Made by a program: the position numbers and the translations under genes. This document shows, one piece after another, positions 8,789 through 16,992 of a DNA stretch of 63,731 nucleotides; the first letter of the stretch is position 1, and each line of letters opens with the position of its first letter. This stretch comes from an uncultured Bacteroidales bacterium (GTDB taxonomy: Bacteria; Bacteroidota; Bacteroidia; Bacteroidales; CAIWKO01), in assembly GCA_903913285.1 (NCBI GenBank), contig CAIWKO010000015.1:1-63731 (forward strand), written 5' to 3'. The notes beneath the pieces were generated by a model that saw nothing but the letters and a program-made list of their open reading frames with translations, made no database searches and was not told where the DNA came from.

Positions 8789-10294
8789 TTAGTTTTTTAT
8801 GAATTTAGTGGTCATCACAGCATTTTCTGTAACAACGTTAAGGGTGTATATACCTGATCGGAAGTTTCCGGAGTTTATATTTAATTTAGAAGGCATAGAT
8901 ATTTTCTCAGAATAAACAATTTGTCCCATACTATTATAAATATTTAGTGTCGCATTTTTGCTTGCAGCTCCGCTTAGATCAACCGTCAAATAGTTATGAA
9001 CCGGGTTTGGATAAATATGAATAGAATTATTGGTTTTGTTTTCGTTAATCCCGGCAGGAGGTATAGTGCGAACCAGACGAACAAAATTGTTGATACGCTG
9101 CACATCGCCTTGCGGACCACGTCCCCACACTGAATCTCCGGCCTGATTCGAACCTAAATAACAAGTTGAATCATGAGGGTTGCCGAACTTGGGGTCGCTG
9201 CGCTGAGCACCGGCACCATGAACATCGGCAAAAGTATAATAAGTTGCAGTGGGTGGCATTTTTACATAGCCCGGTGCTTCACCGAACGATACATAGACAG
9301 CTCCCATATTATCCAAATGGGTAGTTGAACTCCAGTAAAAAGGAAAATCAGTAAATCCTCCTTCGTCGGTTATTGTGCTGCTATTGAACAGAGGATCTAT
9401 AGCCGCCGAACTTGTTGCATCAAGCGAACGCGTATAGTCGACAATGCTTTGCAGCTCTTTGGCATGAGGCAGACGCCAATCGTTGTGGCCAAGATAGTTT
9501 TGACTGTTTCTGGTTTGTGCATAAGCAAGCGCACTTTGCCAGTTCATTCCAATGCCGGCATCGTATTTTGCCCACATCAGTCCCGTGGCATTATCGCTGA
9601 TGGTGCTGTCGCCATTATCGGCAAAATTGTTTATGCCATAACTCGTGTTTCCTCTCACGTAACGCATATACATTTTTATTTTTGTGAGCGGACCAGGACC
9701 CGGTACATATTTGGGATAACCTTTGATACGTCCATCGACAAAATTTACGCCGAATATGGTAGTGTCCGCCATCATGGTCAGGCTGGTGTATTTCGTAGCC
9801 GACCAATCCTGTGCATCTATCACGCGTTCGCCTATGGTTGTATCACCAGTGGCCCACCCGAAATAGGCTGTGTCGATATACGGAATGCACATATTAGAGG
9901 ATGGTCCCGACCTGCCATTGAAGTTTATCAGCGAATATAGTTCTTTGATGGTGGGCACGCGCCAGTCGTTGTGACCGCCGGTGGTGCATTGCGCTGCCAT
10001 GATAAAAGCACTGTCCCAGGTTATTTTAACACTACGGGCCTGTATCCACATCAATCCTGTGTTCAGGTCGGTGATGGTGCCGTCACCGTTGTCCTGATAT
10101 GAAGGAACCAACCCTTGATTTTGTCCGGCAAAAGGATCAGTTGCATTTGTGGGACACGCGATGGGACCGTTATTATCGTAACATGTAGTCACTCCGGTGC
10201 CGACAATTTTGTAGGTTTGACCATACCCTCCGAAATGTATTAGCGACAAGATCAGTATTGCTAAAAATGCTTTGATAGAATTGGTGTTTTTCAT
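8789..10294 (-). CDS. T9SS-secreted protein with two DUF1566 (Lcl C-terminal) domains
   Basis: 501 residues. Signal peptide 1-25. Two DUF1566/Lcl_C domains: one with DLNTGLMWIQA...GHNDWRVPTIKELYSLINF, the second with DNATGLMWAKYD...GHNDWRLPHAKELQSIVDY. Each begins after a DNGDGTI/DNGDSTI calcium-site-like turn. The C-terminal about 80 residues are a T9SS type A sorting domain, starting IHIYPNPVHN and ending TTKFIKN. It is predicted to be exported across the outer membrane and attached to the surface or released. The domain's function is unknown. It follows the sensor gene of module B after a 61-bp gap. Confidence 0.88.
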   Translation of the reverse strand: MKNTNSIKAFLAILILSLIHFGGYGQTYKIVGTGVTTCYDNNGPIACPTNATDPFAGQNQGLVPSYQDNGDGTITDLNTGLMWIQARSVKITWDSAFIMAAQCTTGGHNDWRVPTIKELYSLINFNGRSGPSSNMCIPYIDTAYFGWATGDTTIGERVIDAQDWSATKYTSLTMMADTTIFGVNFVDGRIKGYPKYVPGPGPLTKIKMYMRYVRGNTSYGINNFADNGDSTISDNATGLMWAKYDAGIGMNWQSALAYAQTRNSQNYLGHNDWRLPHAKELQSIVDYTRSLDATSSAAIDPLFNSSTITDEGGFTDFPFYWSSTTHLDNMGAVYVSFGEAPGYVKMPPTATYYTFADVHGAGAQRSDPKFGNPHDSTCYLGSNQAGDSVWGRGPQGDVQRINNFVRLVRTIPPAGINENKTNNSIHIYPNPVHNYLTVDLSGAASKNATLNIYNSMGQIVYSEKISMPSKLNINSGNFRSGIYTLNVVTENAVMTTKFIKN

Positions 10295-10355
10295 AATAAT
10301 GATTTTTTGATTTTAGATGAATAGAGCAATAGAAAAATGATAAGATTTAATAGTA

Positions 10356-10826
10356 TTAACGCGGTTCCCGCTGAGGTTTTCCCAATTTGTCGATGATCTC
10401 CATTATGATGGTATTGAATATCGCTTTTTGTTCGGGAGTGCATAGTTTTTTCACTTTTTCAAAATGATTGTAGGTGAGCATTTCAATTTGCTTTTGGTTT
10501 TCAGCAATTTCAGCTGCTATCTCATTTTTATGGCTGACAGAATCGGATTTCAACTCCTCGAAAAAGCTTTGCCTGAGTTTTTTTCCTTCTTCCTGCAAAA
10601 TACCCAGTGAGTCGTGGTGCGCTTCTCTGAGTTTATTGAAATCAGCTTGCTGCTGTTCGGTGAATTTTAGTTTTTCAATAATGAAATTTTCAGGCTTGTC
10701 GCGTTCTTTTCCATCGCCGGGTCTTCCCATCGGCGGATGCAATAATAAAAAAACGATCAGGATTATGTTTAATCCTATCAAAATGAATGCAAAAATTTTC
10801 CAGTATTTATACGATTTGTTTTCCAT
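10356..10826 (-). CDS. Membrane-anchored Spy/CnrX-like periplasmic sensor, module B
   Basis: 156 residues. One N-terminal transmembrane helix (about 10-30) without a cleavage site, then a helical hairpin domain: KLKFTEQQQADFNKLR (LTxxQ-type), an HH pair at about 70-71, IAENQKQIEMLTYNHFEKVKKLCTPEQ, and a basic tail. The pattern matches the Metal_resist/Spy-like 'periplasmic heavy metal sensor' group, of which CnrX is the characterised member. By analogy it would hold the small membrane protein encoded 4 bp upstream, and so gate the sigma factor. The conserved Cys before PEQ is shared with its paralog at 23704-24195. The true ligand is unknown. Confidence 0.75.
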   Translation of the reverse strand: MENKSYKYWKIFAFILIGLNIILIVFLLLHPPMGRPGDGKERDKPENFIIEKLKFTEQQQADFNKLREAHHDSLGILQEEGKKLRQSFFEELKSDSVSHKNEIAAEIAENQKQIEMLTYNHFEKVKKLCTPEQKAIFNTIIMEIIDKLGKPQREPR

Positions 10827-10830
10827 TTGT

Positions 10831-11124
10831 TTAATAATTATAGTTTGTGGTAGAAATCATTTCATTCGACAAAGCTTCTATAGAAGCAGATTCGGTTTGT
10901 TTGTGTATTTTGGTTTTATAAATAACCAGCGAAGAAACATTGAGCGCAACAACCAGCGATATGGCCACAGCCCAGCCAACATTGTATTTCACCATCGGTT
11001 TCGATATGGTTTTGGGTTGATTTATTCGGCTGGTAATCTTGTTGAATAAATAAGGATTCGCTTCTACGGCTTCAATTTCCGAGGCGCTATCCAAAATGCT
11101 GTTTATCCAATCTTCTTTTTTCAT
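10831..11124 (-). CDS. Putative single-pass anti-sigma factor, module B
   Basis: 97 residues. A cytosolic N-terminal segment (1-45), one transmembrane helix at about 48-68 (VGWAVAISLVVALNVSSLVIY), and a short periplasmic tail ending in TTNYNY. There is no zinc HxxxCxxC motif. Size, topology and position directly after an ECF sigma gene fit a CnrY-like minimal anti-sigma factor. It aligns end to end with the 103-residue protein of module A (acidic start, VALN in the membrane helix, LSxE near the end). The function rests on position and topology, not on a recognised domain. Confidence 0.65.
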   Translation of the reverse strand: MKKEDWINSILDSASEIEAVEANPYLFNKITSRINQPKTISKPMVKYNVGWAVAISLVVALNVSSLVIYKTKIHKQTESASIEALSNEMISTTNYNY

Positions 11125-11133
11125 AACATTTAC

Positions 11134-11144
11134 TTTGACGATTA
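11134..11144 (-). promoter_or_regulatory. Conserved 11-bp element between sigma and anti-sigma genes, module B
   Basis: Minus strand TAATCGTCAAA, 9 nt before the anti-sigma start codon. The identical 11-mer occurs at the same place in module A (24521-24531). The CGTC core resembles -10 elements of some ECF promoters, but I see no shared -35. It could be an internal ECF promoter, a translational signal, or ancestry of the duplicated module. Confidence 0.4.
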
Positions 11145-11150
11145 ATACTT

Positions 11151-11702
11151 TTAAATCCTTCGCTCGTGGTAATAATTTTCCAAAAGTGTTCTCAAATGCT
11201 CTTTGGCCCGCTGAAGCAACGATTCAACGGCTTTTTCCGAAAGCCTCATTATTTCTGCTGTTTCCTTCTGCGAGAAACCTTCTATCTTCAGTAAAATAAA
11301 AGCGGTTTTTTGCGATGAAGCTAATTTGTCGATGGCTCCGAATAAGATCTGCGAACGTTCTTTGTTTTCGAGTATCACTCCCGGATGGTCGAAATGCGGC
11401 ATATCATGCAATTGTTCCCCGCTTTCGGGATGAAAGAGCTGCGTGATGAAAGCGAATCTTTTTTTACGTTTTTTTGCCTTCAGCAGATCGAAACTTTTGT
11501 TCACGGCTATCCGATATATCCATGTTGATAGAGACGATCTGTCTTCGAAGCCTTCCAGTGAATGATGCACTTCGACAAAAACTTCCTGAGCAGCATCCTC
11601 GGCATCCTCCGTATTATGCAATATATTCAGGCAGATATTAAATACCTTTTTATGATTGGTATCGAACACATGACGGAAATTGTTTTCGGGAAGCGTATCC
11701 AA
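11151..11702 (-). CDS. ECF RNA polymerase sigma factor, module B
   Basis: 183 residues from a TTG at 11700-11702. No ATG lies upstream in frame before a stop, so the start is uncertain. Sigma region 2 is clear (NTEDAEDAAQEVFVEVHHSL, then LSTWIYRIAVNKSFDLLKAKKRKKRF), and so is region 4 (SSQKTAFILLKIEGFSQKETAEIMRLSEKAVESLLQRAKEHL). It directs RNA polymerase to an unknown regulon, probably including its own downstream genes. It is followed by the anti-sigma-like and sensor genes and is a paralog of the factor at 24561-25124. A TATATTTG -7 element at 11763-11770 suggests basal housekeeping transcription. Confidence 0.92.
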   Translation of the reverse strand: MDTLPENNFRHVFDTNHKKVFNICLNILHNTEDAEDAAQEVFVEVHHSLEGFEDRSSLSTWIYRIAVNKSFDLLKAKKRKKRFAFITQLFHPESGEQLHDMPHFDHPGVILENKERSQILFGAIDKLASSQKTAFILLKIEGFSQKETAEIMRLSEKAVESLLQRAKEHLRTLLENYYHERRI

Positions 11703-11762
11703 AAAGGCGGAATTAATAAGGGTTATTAATAATTAGACGATGACAGGTGTTATATCCTTCGT

Positions 11763-11770
11763 CAAATATA
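11763..11770 (-). promoter_or_regulatory. -7 element (TATATTTG) upstream of module B
   Basis: Minus strand TATATTTG in the 97-bp gap between the last gene of module A (11800) and the module B sigma start. The same stretch also reads CATCGTCTAAT further down, similar to the CGTC element between the sigma and anti-sigma genes. This gap is the only likely promoter position for module B. Confidence 0.5.
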
Positions 11771-11799
11771 CATAATTAACCGAAAACAGAAATTTAAAA

Positions 11800-13443
11800 T
11801 TACCGCGATATAATGACCTTTTTATTGAATACTCCTTGCTCCGAAGCAACGTTCAGAAAGTAAAGCCCGTTCGGAACATGGCTGATATCAAGCAGCAATG
11901 AAGTTGATTGCAGCACAGTTTGCCCCATCGCATTGATCAGGTTTATATGGATATTGTCCATGTCCTCTATACCCTCCGGAAAAACAATGTTCAGATTATT
12001 GGCAGCAGGATTGGGATAGACTTCTACCGAAGTGCTTTTGTTTTCGGTTTTTATTCCTTCAGGTAAACAGGTGCCAATGGTATACGAAAAGGCAACTTCC
12101 CGGTTGTGATGAACTCCGCTCACCGTATCCATAGGAAGATAAGCTCTGATATAATCGACCGTAACACACGAAGGCGAAACCGTAACTCTGATATGTCCCG
12201 AACCATCGAGGGTGTCGGCCGTGTAGGCATCGGCATTTGCCAGCATACCAATTTCGTAAGTCGAATCGCTGGGCATGGGCACTTCCTGATACACCACATT
12301 ATCCATCACCTCACGCGCAAACAGATGGTCGTGACCCTGAAAGAAAATGTTCACACCATTATCTTTAAATAACTGATGTATTGGTTTGGCCCATCCCGGA
12401 CGCATAGTTGTAAAGCCATAGGTAGTTTCGTTTGCTTCATAACCTCCCCATTCGAACAGTTTTCCCTGCACTATACCGCCTCTGCCTTCGCCGCTCACAT
12501 GATGTGCAAAAACAAATTTGTATTGTGCCGTGCTGTTTTCAAGAGTGTTCTTGAGCCAGGTATATTCTGTAAATCCTAAGGTCCAATCCCATTTTTGAGG
12601 TTTGGCACTGGTATCGCAATCGTATCTGTATACATCCATCACCACAAACAATGCATTGCCCCATGTGAAAGCATAATAGTTTTCGAGTTGTCCCATGCCA
12701 TAGCCTTCATGTAAGGTGTCGCCCGTATAAAAACTATTGGGATAAGGATTTGGAAAATATTTCTTACGTGCTAAAGTTCCATATACTGCCATGTTGTTGG
12801 GGGGCGTTTGCTGCAGATAATAATCTTTTTCGCCTTCGTGGTTGCCGAGGCAAAGCAAGAGCGGCACCGAGTGGCAAATACTTCCGTAGAAAGGTATATA
12901 AACCTTGTGTAATGAATCAAGCTGAGCGGATGTAATCGTAAAAGGTTTGTGGTCGTCGCCGAAATTATCACCCAGATCGAACATAAAATCGGGTTTGTCT
13001 TTAGCCTGATTTGCCAGACAAATGCTGTATAAATTCGTTACCCCCTTTTTGTCGTTCAAATGCTCGTCAGCTTCCACCGTAAAGGTAAAAGTACTGCCTA
13101 CGGCGCGTTGTGTATAAAAACTATGTTCTGTTCCGGTCAAATATGAGCCAACGCCGGTCTGACGATATCGGGTACGATAGTAGTATTTAGTATTTGCCGA
13201 TAAACCCTGCAGCTCAATTTGATTGGGTATGTTGGTCACATTGGTTATCACTGAAGTTGAATTCGGATAGGAGCCCGAAATTGTGCCATACTCCACATAA
13301 ATATCCACATGTTGATCGAACAGTACACTCAGCGTTATTGAATTGTTGGTGGGTCGGCCCAGTATCTCAGAATATGTTTGGCCGTATACGAGTTTACATC
13401 CGAACAGGAGGATGAACAGCGCAAGTTTGATGGTAGTTTTCAT
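11800..13443 (-). CDS. T9SS-secreted calcineurin-like metallophosphoesterase
   Basis: 547 residues. Signal peptide 1-21 (ends VYGQ). A fibronectin-III/purple-acid-phosphatase-like N-terminal domain (about 25-115) is followed by a calcineurin-type catalytic domain. Its metal ligands are visible: DLGDNFGD, GNHEGE, FAHHVSGEG and GHDHLF. The C-terminal sorting domain starts VYPNPAANN and ends NKKVIISR. It would hydrolyse phosphomono- or diesters outside the cell or at its surface. It closes the module A gene run and is a clear paralog of the protein at 21976-23679, which opens the cargo part of the same run. Substrate unknown. Confidence 0.9.
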   Translation of the reverse strand: MKTTIKLALFILLFGCKLVYGQTYSEILGRPTNNSITLSVLFDQHVDIYVEYGTISGSYPNSTSVITNVTNIPNQIELQGLSANTKYYYRTRYRQTGVGSYLTGTEHSFYTQRAVGSTFTFTVEADEHLNDKKGVTNLYSICLANQAKDKPDFMFDLGDNFGDDHKPFTITSAQLDSLHKVYIPFYGSICHSVPLLLCLGNHEGEKDYYLQQTPPNNMAVYGTLARKKYFPNPYPNSFYTGDTLHEGYGMGQLENYYAFTWGNALFVVMDVYRYDCDTSAKPQKWDWTLGFTEYTWLKNTLENSTAQYKFVFAHHVSGEGRGGIVQGKLFEWGGYEANETTYGFTTMRPGWAKPIHQLFKDNGVNIFFQGHDHLFAREVMDNVVYQEVPMPSDSTYEIGMLANADAYTADTLDGSGHIRVTVSPSCVTVDYIRAYLPMDTVSGVHHNREVAFSYTIGTCLPEGIKTENKSTSVEVYPNPAANNLNIVFPEGIEDMDNIHINLINAMGQTVLQSTSLLLDISHVPNGLYFLNVASEQGVFNKKVIISR

Positions 13444-13484
13444 GATGTTGTTTTAGATTTATAATTATAAATTATTTTCTGATT

Positions 13485-15155
13485 TTATTGTTTTATAAGT
13501 TTGATCGTTTGGGTAGCACCATTTGTAACTATCTTTAAAAAGTAGATTCCCGATGTTAGATAAGAGAAATCCTGATTTTTTAGTTGTGTCCCAGACCATA
13601 TCATTTGTCCCATCGCATTTGAAAGTTCATAGTTTTCTTTGCCTGAGATATTCAATAAGTTTATTCTGCTCTTAAATGGATTTGGATAACATTGTATGTT
13701 TAGTTTACTATCAGTTTTATTTATGGATGCGGGATATAATTCAATAAAATCTCCAGGAGTTAAATCATGGCCGGTAAAAGCTGAATATGTTGTTGGATAT
13801 CTGTATACCCTGAAAACAGAATTCAGCGTTTCGTTAGGATGGTCAGGGAAATTATGCGGAACAGAATCTCCCTGAGTTAAAGGACCTAAATTAGTAGTTG
13901 GGTTAATATATTTCCAGACAACGTCACCGGCAGCTGTTACTTCGTAAAATATTCCAAGCGGACCGTCATCAATTAATGTATTTCCATTCGGTAGTCTCTG
14001 TGCACCTGAAATGTCCTGAGCATAAAGTGAAGATGGAGGGCTGGCCACATAAGTCCATGTAAGAGCTGTTGGCCCATAAGCAGAGCCTGAAACCAGCGTA
14101 TAATTTCCATTGATATCAACCGGAGGTGTGATTTGGTCAATAGTAGAATAATTTCGATTTACACCGTTATTGAAGCATAAAATATCACCAGCACCGGGAC
14201 AATCTGATTTTATCCATTCAGCATCGTGCTGTTGAAAATACTTGTCGTCGGTCGCTGTGGCACCGGCAACATAAGTTATTGGATTTCCCCAGCGGTATAA
14301 AAGGTCGCCACCTTTATTGTGTGTGCCTCCTGCATGACTTGCTGCCTGAGCCGTAGTTGTGCTATGGTCAATGATCCATACCTCACTGTTGCCTCTTACG
14401 CTTAATGCTATTTGGTTGAATGTAGGATTATAATCAATGCAATTCATGTGATTCCAAAATAGTGGGAGATTTTTATGATCACCTGCCGCATCAATCAATT
14501 CAGGATGTAAACTAGGAATACCATAGTTTGCTTTGGTAGCATCATGATTTTGAATCAGGTGATCCCAAACGTGCCATTCCCAAACGACAGTACCACCGGT
14601 TGGGTATGTAGGTTGTATTTCAACAACTTCATCGGGCAAAATAATATGCTTTTGATGAAAATCGGGTTCCTGCATTTTACTGGTATCAAACCCGGCAGCT
14701 ATCATTTCTGCCAGCGATTTTTTCTCCACCACAAGCATAATAATATTACCGTTTGGCAAACGTTTGATGTCGTGGTGCTGCATATAGGTGGATGTCGAGT
14801 AATCCATTGACCAAACTAAACTGTCGTTCCAACTGTATTCTTCAATTCTTCCGCCTTCTCCGCCACCGGTTCCAAGACTTCCCGGTGTCATACATGTACG
14901 TAGGAGATTTCCGTTTTCGAGCAAATAGACTGATTGTCCCGGAGGGTATGTGCTTGCGGTCCATTCGTGTATTTTTCGACCTTCATTGTTTATCAGGTAG
15001 GTCATCGTATTTTGTTTAGGAGCAAATAAAGTATAACCTTTGAAAGTTTGGTTTGTATCATTGATGAAAACACCAACCGTCTGGCCATTAATAATATTTG
15101 GCAGAATTAAGAAAATTAGAAGTTGGATTATAGTATTAATTTTTGTTTTATGCAT
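13485..15155 (-). CDS. T9SS-secreted arylsulfotransferase (ASST)-like beta-propeller
   Basis: 556 residues. Signal peptide 1-24. Propeller body with repeated hallmarks of the arylsulfotransferase family: GYTLFAPKQ, HHDIKRLPNGNIIML, WEWHVWDHL, HMNCIDYNP...SVRGNSEVWIIDH, QHDAEWI and AQRLPNGNTLI. In characterised AssT a His transfers sulfate between phenolic esters; the candidate His, and the Arg after SV, are present here. T9SS domain from CYPNPFKSR to TIKLIKQ. The gene has an unusually clear GGAGG ribosome-binding site before its ATG. It is adjacent to a second family member. The substrate, and whether it is catalytic, are unproven. Confidence 0.82.
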   Translation of the reverse strand: MHKTKINTIIQLLIFLILPNIINGQTVGVFINDTNQTFKGYTLFAPKQNTMTYLINNEGRKIHEWTASTYPPGQSVYLLENGNLLRTCMTPGSLGTGGGEGGRIEEYSWNDSLVWSMDYSTSTYMQHHDIKRLPNGNIIMLVVEKKSLAEMIAAGFDTSKMQEPDFHQKHIILPDEVVEIQPTYPTGGTVVWEWHVWDHLIQNHDATKANYGIPSLHPELIDAAGDHKNLPLFWNHMNCIDYNPTFNQIALSVRGNSEVWIIDHSTTTAQAASHAGGTHNKGGDLLYRWGNPITYVAGATATDDKYFQQHDAEWIKSDCPGAGDILCFNNGVNRNYSTIDQITPPVDINGNYTLVSGSAYGPTALTWTYVASPPSSLYAQDISGAQRLPNGNTLIDDGPLGIFYEVTAAGDVVWKYINPTTNLGPLTQGDSVPHNFPDHPNETLNSVFRVYRYPTTYSAFTGHDLTPGDFIELYPASINKTDSKLNIQCYPNPFKSRINLLNISGKENYELSNAMGQMIWSGTQLKNQDFSYLTSGIYFLKIVTNGATQTIKLIKQ

Positions 15156-15188
15156 TGTATCCTCCGTTTATTAAAAATTAGTGTTTGC

Positions 15189-16985
15189 TTATTTAATTAA
15201 GATCATTTTTCTACTGATCTGCTGGTTATCTGCTTTCAGTACATAAAAGTAAGTTCCGCTGGTAACATTCTGTCCGCTATCGTTGGTTCCATCCCATTTC
15301 AATTTGTAGTTTCCTTTTGAATAAGTCTTATTGACAAGCGATTTTACCAAGTTCCCTAAAAAATCATAAATCACTACACTAACCTGTTTCGATTCGTCAA
15401 GATTAAATTCAATGGTAGTATTATTGTTAAACGGGTTTGGATAGTTTTGATTCAGCATATCGTTTTTCTTGGGTTGATCGTAACTATTGTTTTTAACTGC
15501 CGTCAGATCACCTGGAGTAAAATAATCAGGGGTGAATCCTGTCATGGTATTACCTGGTGTTAAATCGTGTCCGGTGAGTGCGGGATGGTCACTCGTGTAT
15601 CGGTATGCTCTGAAAACTCCGTTATACGTTGGGTAATTATCTGGCTTTACATGTTTGAGCCCGTCTCTTGTCATAGGGTTAATGTACTCCCAGACAATAG
15701 AGGAATCACCTGGATATACTTCAAAAAAGTGACCGTCATTCATTGAACAAACCAGAGTGTTTCCGTTTGGCAAACGCTGGGCACTACCACCTATCGTACT
15801 GTAGAAGTCCACATTATTTTTGCTTGAATATATCCAAACCACCTGTTTAGAAATATTTTTCTTTTCCTTCATAAGATTGGAATTAGCAGGTGATACAATA
15901 TTATAGCCTGCATCCGGCGGATTTACAAAACTTCCTGTATTGGTTCCGGAAGAATTCAGGTAGGGATTTATTTCAAAAATGTATGATTGAGGTGTTAGTT
16001 CAAAAAGGTTTTCAGCATTATTGAAAACTAAAAAATTTCCGGCTCCCGGCAAACCCGGTTTTATCCATTGGATGTCATGAGCACCTCCGATCTGTTTATT
16101 TCCGGTGGTTGATTTATCCCAGTTTGTCAGAACCGAAGGAGGATTTCCGCTGTTATATTTTGCGGGATCACCAAAACGGTATTTAAAATCACCCAAACTG
16201 CTTGCAGCACGTGCAATACTGCTGTCGGGGAGGTTGGGAACAAAGGTGTTGCCATGATCAATTACATAAAATTCACCATGTACAGAATTAATGACTATCA
16301 TATCCAGATCCTGATTGTAATCGAGAGAATTGCAATGCAGCCAGTCGCTTTTAACAGGGTTACCAGCAATATTCAGGTTGATCTTTCCCGGACTACTTGC
16401 AATAATACCATAAGTGGGCAAACCGGAGTACATATCCTGAACCACATGATCAAAAAAGCACCATTCCCATATAACGGTTCCCTGCCTGTTCACTTCAACG
16501 ATTGCATCCATCTGTGGATTCGTATAAGTTTGCGAAGCGTCGCATCCGGCAGCAAGACATTGCGCAGAGGTTAGATCTTTATTCGCGATATAGATAAAGG
16601 TAGAGTCACCGAGTTTTGTATTATAGATCTTCTCAAAATCGTGATGACCATGATAATTACTGCGGGTTTCGGTGTACGACCAAACAACATTACCATTCCA
16701 GTCTAATTCTTCCCAGGTGTTTTGATTGCTTGGGTTTCCGCCCACGGCATCGAGTAAAGTTCCTGCTTCAGTGAACCGGGGATTGGTGCCTATAGGCCAG
16801 GTATGAATAACATGTCCCTCGAAATCGATCAGATATGAAGTTCCGCGTGTGCCAAACAGCGTGTATCCATCATAAGTGCCCGAAGCATCCCAATAGTTGG
16901 TTTCGGTTTTTATCATAAAACATTCCTGTGCAGTAGCAGAGAAAATGAAAAAGATGAAACTTGAAAGCAGAAGTATTTTTTTCAT
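15189..16985 (-). CDS. T9SS-secreted arylsulfotransferase (ASST)-like protein, second copy
   Basis: 598 residues. Signal peptide 1-19. Same architecture as its downstream neighbour: GYTLFGTRGTSYLID, HHDFEKI, WEWCFFDHV, LHCNSLDYN...NSVHGEFYVIDH, AHDIQWIKPGLPGAG and AQRLPNGNTLV. The position aligning with the neighbour's SVR arginine is His here (SVH), so the two copies may not have the same activity. The C-terminal domain (NYPNPFNNN to SRKMILIK) is the FlgD-like type of T9SS sorting signal. Seven bases separate it from the DUF1566/SUMF1 gene upstream. Confidence 0.8.
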   Translation of the reverse strand: MKKILLLSSFIFFIFSATAQECFMIKTETNYWDASGTYDGYTLFGTRGTSYLIDFEGHVIHTWPIGTNPRFTEAGTLLDAVGGNPSNQNTWEELDWNGNVVWSYTETRSNYHGHHDFEKIYNTKLGDSTFIYIANKDLTSAQCLAAGCDASQTYTNPQMDAIVEVNRQGTVIWEWCFFDHVVQDMYSGLPTYGIIASSPGKINLNIAGNPVKSDWLHCNSLDYNQDLDMIVINSVHGEFYVIDHGNTFVPNLPDSSIARAASSLGDFKYRFGDPAKYNSGNPPSVLTNWDKSTTGNKQIGGAHDIQWIKPGLPGAGNFLVFNNAENLFELTPQSYIFEINPYLNSSGTNTGSFVNPPDAGYNIVSPANSNLMKEKKNISKQVVWIYSSKNNVDFYSTIGGSAQRLPNGNTLVCSMNDGHFFEVYPGDSSIVWEYINPMTRDGLKHVKPDNYPTYNGVFRAYRYTSDHPALTGHDLTPGNTMTGFTPDYFTPGDLTAVKNNSYDQPKKNDMLNQNYPNPFNNNTTIEFNLDESKQVSVVIYDFLGNLVKSLVNKTYSKGNYKLKWDGTNDSGQNVTSGTYFYVLKADNQQISRKMILIK

Positions 16986-16992
16986 GATAGTA